DNA of 10,186 nt from an uncultured Chloroflexota bacterium (GTDB lineage Bacteria > Chloroflexota > Anaerolineae > Caldilineales > Caldilineaceae), in assembly GCA_903858085.1 (NCBI GenBank), contig CAIOHJ010000166.1, positions 1 to 10,186 of the forward strand, read 5' to 3'. A model generated the notes under the pieces. It was not told the DNA's origin. It saw only the letters and a list, made by a program, of their open reading frames with translations, and made no database searches. The position numbers and the translations under genes are program-made. Positions 1 to 7,588 of this stretch are shown here, piece after piece (position 1 is the first letter of the stretch; every line of letters starts with the position of its first letter).

Positions 1-527
1 ACCAGGATATGGGACCAGGCTCGAAAACGGTGGTGGTCGCGGCTGGGAATGCCGAGCAGGTCGCCGATCGCGGCGATCGAGAAGGGCAGGGCGAATTCCT
101 GGATGTAGTCCATCCGGCCGCGTGCGGAGACGCGATCGAGCAGTCGATGGGCGGTCGCTCGCAGCGGGGGTTCGAGCCCTTCGATCTGGCGGGCGCTGAA
201 CGCCTTGCTGACCAGGGTGCGCAGGCGGGCGTGGCGGGCGCCGTCTGCGTTGAGCATGTGGTCTGTGAGCAGTCGGTAGAGCGGCGGGGCCGGCGCTGCG
301 TGTTCGGTCTCACTCAGCGTCTTGTGGACATCTTTCACAAAAAGGTCGGGCTGGCGCAGCGCAGCTGTGACATCTGCGTGGCGGGTGAGCCACCACATGC
401 GGGCGTTGCCGTCGCGGCTGGTGCGGCTGAAGGCTGGCGCCTCGGCGCGCAGCCGGGCATAGATTGGGTAGGGGTCGCTTTTGAACATTTCGCCGGAGAG
501 GCGCAGGCTGGCAAGTGTCGTGGTCAT
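1..527 (-). CDS. Cytochrome P450, N-terminal part (gene runs off the left edge)
   Basis: This is a minus-strand reading frame open from an ATG at 527 to the window edge, giving the first 175 residues of a soluble bacterial cytochrome P450 (heme monooxygenase). Visible family signatures are 'DPYPIYARLR' at residues 18-27, the C-helix block 'HARLRTLVSKAFSARQIE' at about 99-116 (the His and Arg there normally contact the heme propionates), and 'FALPFSIAAIGDLLGIPSRD' at 145-164. There is no N-terminal membrane anchor, as expected for the bacterial class. The I-helix, ExxR and Cys-ligand motifs lie beyond the window, so substrate and integrity cannot be judged. The start fits the family N-terminus, but no clear Shine-Dalgarno precedes it. 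It follows the MFS exporter by 31 bp and is probably co-transcribed, suggesting a tailored or detoxified small molecule. The family call is firm; the subfamily is unknown. Confidence 0.9.
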   Translation of the reverse strand, partial: MTTTLASLRLSGEMFKSDPYPIYARLRAEAPAFSRTSRDGNARMWWLTRHADVTAALRQPDLFVKDVHKTLSETEHAAPAPPLYRLLTDHMLNADGARHARLRTLVSKAFSARQIEGLEPPLRATAHRLLDRVSARGRMDYIQEFALPFSIAAIGDLLGIPSRDHHRFRAWSHIL

Positions 528-558
528 AGGGGCCCGGTTTGTAAAGGGTACCTCTCTG

Positions 559-1815
559 TCAGGCCGCTGCGGGAGGGATGGGCTGCAGCTGCGCCCTCCG
601 CAGCGCTGGGCGAGTGATCGCATAGAGCGCTGTCATGCCGTAGAGGATGCCGCCGAACAGATAGACTTGACGTACGGGCAGGAGATCTGCCAGATAGGCC
701 AGGCCCAGGCCGGAGGCCATATGGGCAGCCATTGCCAGGGTCTGCCGGGTGGCATACACCCGCCCCAGCATGTTGGGCTCCACGGTAGATTGCAGCAGGG
801 CATCCTGGGCCACATCGCGCAAGGCCATCGGAGGGCCAAAGGCCAGGCTGACGGCCATGGCCAGCCATGGATCGGGGGCGAGTGCGTAGCTGATCGTCAG
901 CAAGCACATCAGCCCGGCGTTGACAATGATGGTCCAGCCGGGCCGCCGGTGCATGCGTGCAGCGAAGGCAACCGCCAGCCCGGCGCCGAAGAGGTTGCCC
1001 ACAAAATAGAGCGCGTTCTGGTATCCCCAGTACAGCTCGCTGGCCTGCAGGGCCTGGGTTGTGAACGCAAGCATCAGGGTGGAGGTCCAGAGCCCATGTG
1101 GCCACTGTTCCAGAAATTCCATCACGGTCAGCGACCGGGCCAGATCATGTCGGTGCAGGTAGGCCAGCCCCTGTGAGATGGCATGTGGCAGGGGGAGCCC
1201 TCCTCGCAGAGGTGTGGGGCTGGTGGATTCGGAGCGAATCGGGGTGAGCAATGCGCTGGCCAGCACGAAGAGCGCCAGCGCGACCAGCACGATGTGGGTC
1301 ATGCCCAGGGCCAGGATGAGGATTCCGCCCAGGGCATAGCTGAGTGCCATCGCCCCGTAGGTGGTGCTGTTGAACAGGCTGTTGGCGTGCACCAATTCAG
1401 GTGGGTCAGCCAGGGCGGGGAGCAGAGACAGCTGGGCAGGTTGGGCAAAGGCCTCGGTCACGGCCAGCCCTGCGACCAGTGCGTAGACAGTCCAGACAGT
1501 GCTGTCCCCGGTGGCTGCCAGCAGCAGTGAGAGGAGCGCCAGCCCGGCCCGGCCGAGCTCGATCGTCGCCAGCACCTGTCTGCGGGGATAGCGGTCGACC
1601 AGCGCGCCGGCCAGCGGCCCGAGCAAAATTCTGGGCAGTGTGCGTGCAACCAGCACACCGGTGGCCTGCAAGGAAGAACCGCTTTGTTGAAAGACCACCA
1701 CGATGGCGCCCATGTGGTACAGGTGGACGCCCAGCGTAGAGACGATCTGGGAGAGCCAGAAGAACAAAAACGGCGGCCGGCTCAGTAAAGTTTTGTACAT
1801 GGACAGTAGACCCAA
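559..1815 (-). CDS. MFS transporter (EntS/MFS_3-like exporter)
   Basis: This encodes a hydrophobic 418-residue protein with about 10-12 membrane helices, the usual size for a major facilitator superfamily transporter. The loop 2-3 signature (motif A) is seen as 'GPLAGALVDRYPRR' at residues 66-79. The region around 'AFAQPAQLSLLPALADPPELVHANSLFNS' resembles the EntS/'transmembrane secretion effector' branch, which exports small molecules by proton antiport. The substrate cannot be read from sequence. The start is uncertain: the longest frame begins at TTG 1815, preceded by GGAAG (1824-1820) at a short 4-nt spacing, while an ATG lies at 1800 without a well-placed Shine-Dalgarno. The gene is followed closely by the P450 gene on the same strand, so the two probably form a transcription unit. 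It diverges from the lacI-type gene across a 337-bp spacer. Confidence 0.88.
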   Translation of the reverse strand: MGLLSMYKTLLSRPPFLFFWLSQIVSTLGVHLYHMGAIVVVFQQSGSSLQATGVLVARTLPRILLGPLAGALVDRYPRRQVLATIELGRAGLALLSLLLAATGDSTVWTVYALVAGLAVTEAFAQPAQLSLLPALADPPELVHANSLFNSTTYGAMALSYALGGILILALGMTHIVLVALALFVLASALLTPIRSESTSPTPLRGGLPLPHAISQGLAYLHRHDLARSLTVMEFLEQWPHGLWTSTLMLAFTTQALQASELYWGYQNALYFVGNLFGAGLAVAFAARMHRRPGWTIIVNAGLMCLLTISYALAPDPWLAMAVSLAFGPPMALRDVAQDALLQSTVEPNMLGRVYATRQTLAMAAHMASGLGLAYLADLLPVRQVYLFGGILYGMTALYAITRPALRRAQLQPIPPAAA

Positions 1816-1832
1816 TTTGCTTCCACTGCTCT

Positions 1833-1861
1833 ATTCTGACCGATCTGTACGATTTTGACAA
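1833..1861 (-). promoter_or_regulatory. Predicted sigma70-type promoter for the MFS-P450 unit
   Basis: On the minus strand, TTGTCA (1861-1856) and CAGAAT (1838-1833) are separated by 17 bp. They match the -35 and -10 consensus at 5/6 and 4/6 positions. A start near 1826 would give a leader of about 11-26 nt before the two candidate start codons. This rests on pattern only. Confidence 0.35.
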
Positions 1862-2005
1862 ACTGTAGTTCAGCAGGCTTTGCTGCCTGAGCCGTGGTTT
1901 GTAGAAAAAACCGCTTCAACACAGCTTCTTTGTAGCTCTTTTCGGTCAGGCAGGCGTACTGCTTCCATCTCTTTTGAACAGACCATGCAAAAGGTCGAAC
2001 AATTC
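1862..2005. other. Intergenic stretch with no recognised feature
   Basis: This is the central part of the divergent MFS/lacI spacer. It is noticeably AT-richer than the flanking genes. A minus-strand open frame crosses it, but it has no recognisable domain and runs through the operator array, so it was not called. I see no RNA gene, riboswitch or repeat in it. Confidence 0.5.
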
Positions 2006-2034
2006 TTGACAGCTTGGTTTGGCTGTAGTAATGT
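2006..2034 (+). promoter_or_regulatory. Predicted promoter of the lacI-led sugar operon
   Basis: A perfect -35 TTGACA (2006-2011) is followed after 17 bp by a weaker -10 TAATGT (2029-2034). Transcription would start near 2041, exactly where the cre-like operators begin. The -10 lies inside the imperfect dyad at 2027-2040. A leader of about 112 nt would precede the lacI-type gene. The strong -35 with a poor -10 overlapping operator sequence suits a repressor-controlled promoter. Confidence 0.55.
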
Positions 2035-2081
2035 ATTACTGTAAGTGCTTTCATGTAAGCGCTTACATGTAAGCGCTTACA
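2027..2081. promoter_or_regulatory. Tandem abutting LacI/CcpA-type operators (cre-like)
   Basis: Two perfect 14-bp palindromes, TGTAAGCGCTTACA, lie end to end at 2054-2067 and 2068-2081. Directly before them at 2040-2053 is a third copy, TGTAAGTGCTTTCA, with two changes. A more diverged dyad, AGTAATGTATTACT, lies at 2027-2040 and keeps the outer GTAA/TTAC arms. The palindromes match the cre consensus bound by CcpA-type LacI proteins, including the central CpG. The array covers the -10 element and about the first 40 transcribed bases, so binding should block initiation and early elongation. The obvious ligand is the LacI-family protein encoded immediately downstream, implying autoregulation. 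The repeats are directly visible; the assignment to this regulator is inference. Confidence 0.85.
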
Positions 2082-2152
2082 GCGCGATCTGGAAGACAAA
2101 CTACTGAGCTTTCCTGTTTTTTTGTCATAGCATGGTGTGATATTTCGTTGGC

Positions 2153-3151
2153 ATGTCTTCGACCATTTACGACGTCGCTTCACATGCGGGGGTGAGCATT
2201 GCGACTGTCTCGCGTGCGCTCAACGCCCCGCAGTCTGTGCATGTGGAAACGTTGACGCGCATCCAAAGCGCGATCGACGAGTTGAAGTTTGTTCCAAAGG
2301 CAGAAGCTGCAGCCCGGGCTCGCCGTGCGCACCGCCAAATTGGGGTGCTGGCCCCTTTTTTTATGCACTACCCATCGTTTACGCAGCGTCTGCGGGGTGT
2401 AGCGGGTGCGCTGCGCAACACGGGCTACGATCTGGTGGTTTACAACGTAGACAGTGCTGAGCATGCACGCAACTACTTGCAGTCTTTGCCGATCTCACAG
2501 CGGCTGGACGGGCTGCTGATCCTTTCGTTGCGGTTGAGCGAGGTTGAGGCGGGCCGGTTTTTGCAAAACCGGCTGCCAGCGGTCTTGATCGAGGGATCCA
2601 GCCCGCAGTTGGCTGCGGTGGAGATCGACAATGTGGCGGGTGGAGTGTTGGCTGCCGACTATCTGGTGGCGCGCGGCCACCGTTTGATCGGGTTTGTGGG
2701 GGGAGATCGTTCGTTGGCGCAGTACACGCTGGGCACCAGCGCGCTGCGTTACGAGGGATTTGTGGCTGCGTTGGGGCGATACGGGCTGGCGCCCTGTTTG
2801 CCAGGGTACGTGCCGCTGAGTTCCAGCCATGAAGAGGCTCGTCTGCAGGCGCTTGACCTGCTGCAGCAGCCAGAGCGGCCTTCGGCGATCTTTGCCGGCA
2901 ACGACACGTTGGCATTGGGGGTGCTCAAGGCGGCGCGCGAGCTGGGGGTGCGGGTGCCCGAGGAAGTCGCCGTGCTCGGTTTCGACGATGCTGACTTTGC
3001 CGAGTATATCGGGCTTTCTACGGTCTCGCAGGCGTTGGAAGAGTCGGGGCGGCTGGCGGTCGAGCTGTTGCTCTCTCTGATTGCGGACCCGACGCGCACA
3101 CGGCAGCATATACGTCTGCCTCTCCAGGTCATCTCGCGCGACACGACCTGA
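2153..3151 (+). CDS. LacI-family transcriptional repressor of the sugar-uptake operon
   Basis: This 332-residue protein has the full LacI/GalR architecture. A DNA-binding helix-turn-helix occupies residues 4-23 ('TIYDVASHAGVSIATVSRAL'), with a hinge region around 46-62. A periplasmic-binding-protein-like sensor domain runs from about 63 ('IGVLAPFF') to the end, with the family blocks 'AIFAGNDTLALGVLKAARELGVRVPEEVAVLGFDD' and 'GRLAVELLL'. Such proteins bind palindromic operators as dimers and are released or tightened by a small sugar ligand. The hinge has Arg55 where CcpA/LacI-type proteins usually have the minor-groove-inserting Leu. The gene lies 71 bp downstream of the operator array and 98 bp upstream of a sugar-binding lipoprotein gene on the same strand, so it most likely controls both itself and the transporter. 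The ATG at 2153 is chosen because the helix-turn-helix begins at residue 4; its Shine-Dalgarno is weak. Confidence 0.95.
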   Translation: MSSTIYDVASHAGVSIATVSRALNAPQSVHVETLTRIQSAIDELKFVPKAEAAARARRAHRQIGVLAPFFMHYPSFTQRLRGVAGALRNTGYDLVVYNVDSAEHARNYLQSLPISQRLDGLLILSLRLSEVEAGRFLQNRLPAVLIEGSSPQLAAVEIDNVAGGVLAADYLVARGHRLIGFVGGDRSLAQYTLGTSALRYEGFVAALGRYGLAPCLPGYVPLSSSHEEARLQALDLLQQPERPSAIFAGNDTLALGVLKAARELGVRVPEEVAVLGFDDADFAEYIGLSTVSQALEESGRLAVELLLSLIADPTRTRQHIRLPLQVISRDTT

Positions 3152-3173
3152 GCGGCAGGGCACGGTACTTTGT

Positions 3174-3202
3174 GGTCGATCCCCGACCAAGTTGGGGATA
3201 CC
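3174..3202 (+). other. Inverted repeat between lacI-type gene and binding-protein gene
   Basis: ATCCCC (3179-3184) pairs with GGGGAT (3194-3199) around a 9-nt loop. GGT (3174-3176) can add pairs with ACC (3200-3202) across a 2-nt bulge. There is no T-run directly after it, so it is not a classic terminator. It could stabilise the 5' end of the downstream message or act as a partial attenuator. I found no convincing separate promoter in the 3152-3249 gap. Confidence 0.4.
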
Positions 3203-3249
3203 TATATCAACCCGTTTTGTTTCGACAACCAGTAAAGGAGAGTGCTACG

Positions 3250-4701
3250 ATGAAGCGACGATCGATGGCCTTCGTTGGCCTGTTCGTCATCCTGACGCTG
3301 TTGCTGGCTGCCTGCGGCGGCGGTGCTGCGCCAGCGGCCGAAGCGCCAGCTGCGGAGGCACCGGCGGAGGCCCCTGCTGCGGAGGCCCCCGCTGAAGAAG
3401 CCCCTGCCGAAGAAGCTGCGCCGACCGAAGCGCCGGCTGAGGAGCCAGCAGCGGAAGAAGCTGCGGCGGCACCGGCCGAGGGCGTGGTTACGCTGACCTG
3501 GGTCGGGCCCGGGCCGGGGGCTGAGTTTGAATTCCGCAAGGAGCAGGCTGAGCGCTGGAATGCTGCCAACCCAGACATTCAGGTGCGTCTGATCGAGGGC
3601 CCTGTGTCAGCTACTGACCGGTACGGCCTCTACCTGCAGGCGTTCCAGGCGCAGTCGACTGACATCGATGTCATGCAGATCGACGTGATCTGGCCGGGCG
3701 ATCTGGCGGAGCACCTGATCGACTTCAACGAGTACGGCGGTGCCGAGGCAGTGGCCGGCGACTTCCCGGCGATTGTGCAGAACAACACGGTCGACGGGCG
3801 TCTGGTGGGGCTGCCCTGGTTCACCGACGGGGGGTTGCTCTACTACCGCAGCGATCTGTTGGAGAAATATGGCTTCAGCGGCCCGCCGGCGACCTGGGAT
3901 GAACTTGAGCAGATGGCGCAGACGATCCAGGAGGGCGAGCGTGCCGAGGGCAACCAGGACTTCTGGGGCTATGTCTGGCAGGGTGCGCCGTACGAGGGGC
4001 TGACCTGCGATGCGTTGGAGTGGGTCTACTCTTCGGGGGGTGGCACGATCATCAGTCCGGACAAGCTGATCACGATCAACAATGAAGCGGCTGCGGCAGC
4101 GCTGGATCAGGCAGCCAGCTGGGTGGGTACGATCAGCCCGCCTGGTGTGACGAGCTTCATGGAAGAGGAAGCCCGCCGGGTCTGGCACGGTGGCAATGCA
4201 GCCTTCATGCGCAACTGGCCGTACGCGTATGGTCTGAGTGAGGGAGAGGACAGTGCTGTTGCTGGCAAGTTTGATGCCACTTCTCTGCCGGGGGCCGAGG
4301 CTGGCATGAGCGCTGCCACGCTGGGTGGCTGGCAGGTAGGTGTCTCCAAGTACAGCAAGAACCCTGAGGCTGCGGCCAAGTTGGCAATGTGGCTGGCGTC
4401 GACCGAGGAGCAAAAGGCGCAGGCATTGAGCCCGAACTCGCTCATTCCGACCAAGGTCGATCTCTATGCGGACGCAGACATCGTCGCCAATCGTCCGTTC
4501 ATGCCCAAGCTGCTGCCGGTTTTCACCAGTGCAGTGGCTCGCCCGTCGACGGCGAGCGCTCCTCAGTACAACGAGGTCTCCAATATCTTCTTCTCCAATG
4601 TGGCTGACGTGCTGACTGGTGAGCAGAACGGCACCGATGCAGTTGCGACGATGGAGTTGGACCTGCAGGATCTGCTGGGCTACGAGGTCGGCGCTCCGTA
4701 A
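3250..4701 (+). CDS. ABC transporter sugar-binding lipoprotein (trehalose/maltose-type)
   Basis: This 483-residue extracellular solute-binding protein captures a sugar outside the membrane and delivers it to the permeases encoded downstream. Residues 1-22 form a lipoprotein signal ending in the lipobox LAAC, with Cys22 as the lipidation site. Residues 26-78 are a low-complexity Ala/Pro/Glu tether. The binding domain starts near 79 and carries family-1 SBP blocks such as 'DIDVMQIDVIWPGDLAEHL', 'GLPWFTDGGLLYYRSDLLEKYG' and 'YVWQGAPYEGLTCDALEWVY'. The last block resembles the trehalose/maltose-binding TMBP, ThuE and LpqY group, so an alpha-glucoside is likely but not proven. The start at 3250 has a good Shine-Dalgarno (AAAGGAGA, 3234-3241) and puts the signal peptide at the N-terminus; a longer GTG-started frame from 3172 is rejected. 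Its message may be boosted over the permeases by the hairpin just after it. Confidence 0.95.
   Translation: MKRRSMAFVGLFVILTLLLAACGGGAAPAAEAPAAEAPAEAPAAEAPAEEAPAEEAAPTEAPAEEPAAEEAAAAPAEGVVTLTWVGPGPGAEFEFRKEQAERWNAANPDIQVRLIEGPVSATDRYGLYLQAFQAQSTDIDVMQIDVIWPGDLAEHLIDFNEYGGAEAVAGDFPAIVQNNTVDGRLVGLPWFTDGGLLYYRSDLLEKYGFSGPPATWDELEQMAQTIQEGERAEGNQDFWGYVWQGAPYEGLTCDALEWVYSSGGGTIISPDKLITINNEAAAAALDQAASWVGTISPPGVTSFMEEEARRVWHGGNAAFMRNWPYAYGLSEGEDSAVAGKFDATSLPGAEAGMSAATLGGWQVGVSKYSKNPEAAAKLAMWLASTEEQKAQALSPNSLIPTKVDLYADADIVANRPFMPKLLPVFTSAVARPSTASAPQYNEVSNIFFSNVADVLTGEQNGTDAVATMELDLQDLLGYEVGAP
3325..3483 (+). repeat. Ala/Pro/Glu low-complexity repeat (tether of binding lipoprotein)
   Basis: This segment encodes about 53 residues made almost only of Ala, Pro and Glu, built from variants of 'EAPAEEAPA', placed between the lipid-bearing Cys22 and the folded domain. 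The DNA is a degenerate direct repeat (GCGGAGGC/GAAGAAGC-like units). It gives long misleading open frames on the other strand. It probably acts as a flexible or rod-like spacer and may vary in length between strains. Confidence 0.8.
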
Positions 4702-4718
4702 GGGCTGACAGATGAATG

Positions 4719-4756
4719 AACAGCCCGCCGCTTCCCCTTTGGCGGCGGGCTGTTTT
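4719..4756 (+). terminator. Terminator-like hairpin between binding protein and first permease
   Basis: AACAGCCCGCCGC (4719-4731) pairs perfectly with GCGGCGGGCTGTT (4742-4754) around a 10-nt loop. The end of the stem merges into TTTT at 4753-4756. The 13-bp GC-rich stem followed by Ts has the form of an intrinsic terminator, although the T-tract is short. It begins 17 bp after the binding-protein stop codon and lies within the operon, so it most likely allows partial read-through or protects the upstream message from 3' decay. Either would yield more binding protein than permease, as is common in sugar ABC operons. Confidence 0.85.
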
Positions 4757-4868
4757 ATGAGAATCAGGTGTTGAACAGCGCACGATTCTGGGGGGGACCC
4801 AGGGTCGCCCCGGAGAGTTTTCTGGACAAAATATCGGTGCCGGTCTTCTGGCAGGGAGGGGGGCAAAC

Positions 4869-5931
4869 ATGGCCAAGCGAGGTCACGGTGATTTGGCTGC
4901 GCAGGAACAGCGGCTTGCCTACGGGCTGTTGGCGCCGACATTTGTCGTCCTGCTTGCGATCGCGATCTATCCGCTCTTTTCGGTTTTCTACAACAGTTTT
5001 ACCAACAACGTCTTTGCCAGTGCCACGCCGACCGAGGTGGTGGGGTTCGAAAATTATCGACGGCTGTTGAGTCTGACGATCCAGGTAGTGCCGCCCAAGC
5101 TGGACGATGCCGGGCAGCCAGTGGTGGATGGCGAGAGTGGCGAGGTCAAATACGAGAGTGCGGTTTCGATCCTGCCGCGTGAGCCGCTGCGTTTTCGTCC
5201 GGTGAACCAGTTTACGCTTTTTGGCACACGCTACGTGTTGGGGGCGACCGACCCTGCTTTTGTGCTGGCGGTGTGGGACACGGTGCTTTTTGGGGTGGCA
5301 ACGGTTTTTTTGGAGCTGGCGCTGGGCATCGTGGTGGCGCTGCTGGTCAACACCAATTTCAAAGGGCGCGGGTTGATGCGGGCGCTCATCCTGGTTCCCT
5401 GGGCGATTCCGACGGCGGTCTCCTCGCAGATGTGGGCCTACATGTTGCAGCCCAACCGGACCGGTTTTTTCAACACACTCTTTTGGCACCTGGGGTTTGG
5501 CAACGGCGAAATCCCATTTCTTTCTGACCCGGCCTGGCAGTTGCCTTCGATGATCCTGATCGACGTCTGGAAGACGACACCGTTTATGGCGTTGCTGCTG
5601 CTGGCGGGTCTGCAGTTGATCCCGGCGGATCTGTACGAGGCGGCCGATGTCGACGGCGCTGGGCCGGTGCGCAAATTTTTTCAGCTCACGTTGCCGCTGC
5701 TGCGGGGCACGATAGCGGTGGCGCTCGTCTTTCGCACGCTGGATGCGCTGCGTGTTTTTGACCTTTTTCAGATTGTGTTGGGGCAGGCCCGCTACTCGAT
5801 GGCGAGTTTTACCTACTACGAGCTGATCCAGAACCGGCAGATGGGCTATTCGTCGGCCAGCAGCGTGGTGATTTTTGTGGTGTTGTCGATCTTTGCGGTA
5901 GCCTACATGCGTGGTCTGGGGGTGAAGTCTG

Positions 5932-5942
<11 letters not shown>
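4869..5942 (+). CDS. Sugar ABC transporter permease, MalF-type
   Basis: This 357-residue inner-membrane permease belongs to the binding-protein-dependent carbohydrate transporter family (MalF/ThuF/SugA type). The first helix is at about 16-38 and the conserved transmembrane core runs from about 134 to the end. The cytoplasmic EAA loop is seen as 'YEAADVDGAGPVRKF' from residue 256, with Glu257 at the EAA position and 'LPLL' after it; this loop docks onto the ATPase. Between helix 1 and the core (about 65-130) sits a polar extracytoplasmic insert, larger than in minimal homologues. A purine-rich Shine-Dalgarno (GGGAGGGGGG) lies just before the ATG. The gene is separated from the binding-protein gene by 167 bp holding the hairpin, and its 3' end overlaps the next permease gene by 11 bp, indicating translational coupling. 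Confidence 0.95.
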
Positions 5943-6787
<845 letters not shown>

Positions 6788-6798
<11 letters not shown>

Positions 6799-7588
6799 AG
6801 TGATCAAGGATCGGTCGACGGGGGGGGCTGTGCTGCCGGAGAACTTTCCAGACGAAGATCGGCAGCTTGAGCATGCGGCGCCAGCGCCAGGGTTGGGTGA
6901 GAAGACGGTGCAGCCATTCCAGATTGAGCCGTTGTAGCCAGGCGGGCGCGCGTGGGGTGACGCCTGCCACGAAGTCAAAGGCGCCTCCGACGCCGATGGC
7001 GACTGCGGCCGGCAGCTCAGTGCGACGGTTGTGGATCCAGAAATCTTGTCGAGGGTGGCCATAGGCGACAAAAAGGATATCTGGGGAGGCGCAATGCAGG
7101 GCAGCTGAGATGTCTGCCCACTCTTTTTCGGTGGGGTTCCCGGCATAGCAGCCGGCGACGGGGAGGCCTGGGTACAGCCTGGCAAGCCGTTGTGCGGTTT
7201 GCTGGGCCACGCCGGGGGCGGCGCCCAAAAAAAAGACCCGCCAGCCTCGTTGGGCGGCACGCGCGCAGATGTGGTAGATGCCGTCGGATCCGGTCACACG
7301 TTCGGGCAGCTGTCGGCCCAGCCGTGTGGCGGCCCACAGCACACCGGCGCCGTCGGGCACGCAGAGGTCGGCGTCTGCGAGCACGGTTGCAAAGGCAGGG
7401 TTGCGGCTGGCATCGACGATGAACTCGGGGTTGACCGTGCAGACCTGGCGGCAGGGGAGAGGGGTTGCCGCCAGCCGGCGTTGCTGGACCCAGGTCTCGA
7501 TCTGGGCGAGGGTGGTAGCAAAATCGACGCAGTCGACCGAGACCCCCAGGATCGACAGCCGTTGGGCAGCTTCAGGGAGAGGGTTCAT
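6788..7588 (-). CDS. WecG/TagA/CpsF-family glycosyltransferase (GT26)
   Basis: This 266-residue protein belongs to the family that adds N-acetylmannosamine(-uronate) or a related sugar to a polyprenyl-diphosphate-linked sugar during surface polymer synthesis. The motifs occur in order: 'TVNPEF' (51-56), 'VPDGAGV' (77-83), 'ERVTG' (96-100), 'FFLGAAPG', 'PDILFVAYGHPRQDFW' (169-184) and 'GVGGAFDFVAG' (199-209), ending with 'RAPAWLQRLNLEWLHRL'. Thr51, Asn53, Asp79, Arg97 and Gln181 fall where the TagA active-site residues are placed, at constant spacing as I recall that enzyme. The basic C-terminus matches the membrane-associating tail of TagA. The ATG at 7588 is chosen for its GAGG Shine-Dalgarno (7598-7595) and family length; a 50-residue upstream extension has no family match. 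It overlaps the GT4 gene by 17 bp. The acceptor and donor sugars are unknown. Confidence 0.93.

Noticed and set aside
9..617. 202-residue plus-strand open frame, and overlapping plus-strand frames to 1739
   Set aside because: They lie antisense to the P450 and MFS genes, whose protein motifs are clear. Their translations are compositionally odd and match no family I know.
1782..2183. 133-residue minus-strand open frame across the divergent spacer
   Set aside because: It would run through the operator array and both promoters, has no recognisable domain and overlaps the MFS start.
3172..3249. GTG-started 26-residue extension of the sugar-binding protein
   Set aside because: It would bury the lipoprotein signal peptide inside the protein. 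The ATG at 3250 has a good Shine-Dalgarno and puts the signal first.
3330..3480. Possible CRISPR or tandem DNA repeat in the GC-rich repetitive stretch
   Set aside because: The units are in-frame, irregular and encode an Ala/Pro/Glu protein tether; there are no regular spacers.
3607..4941. 444-residue minus-strand open frame
   Set aside because: Shadow of the binding-protein gene; Arg/His/Gln-rich antisense composition, and it would cross the terminator hairpin.
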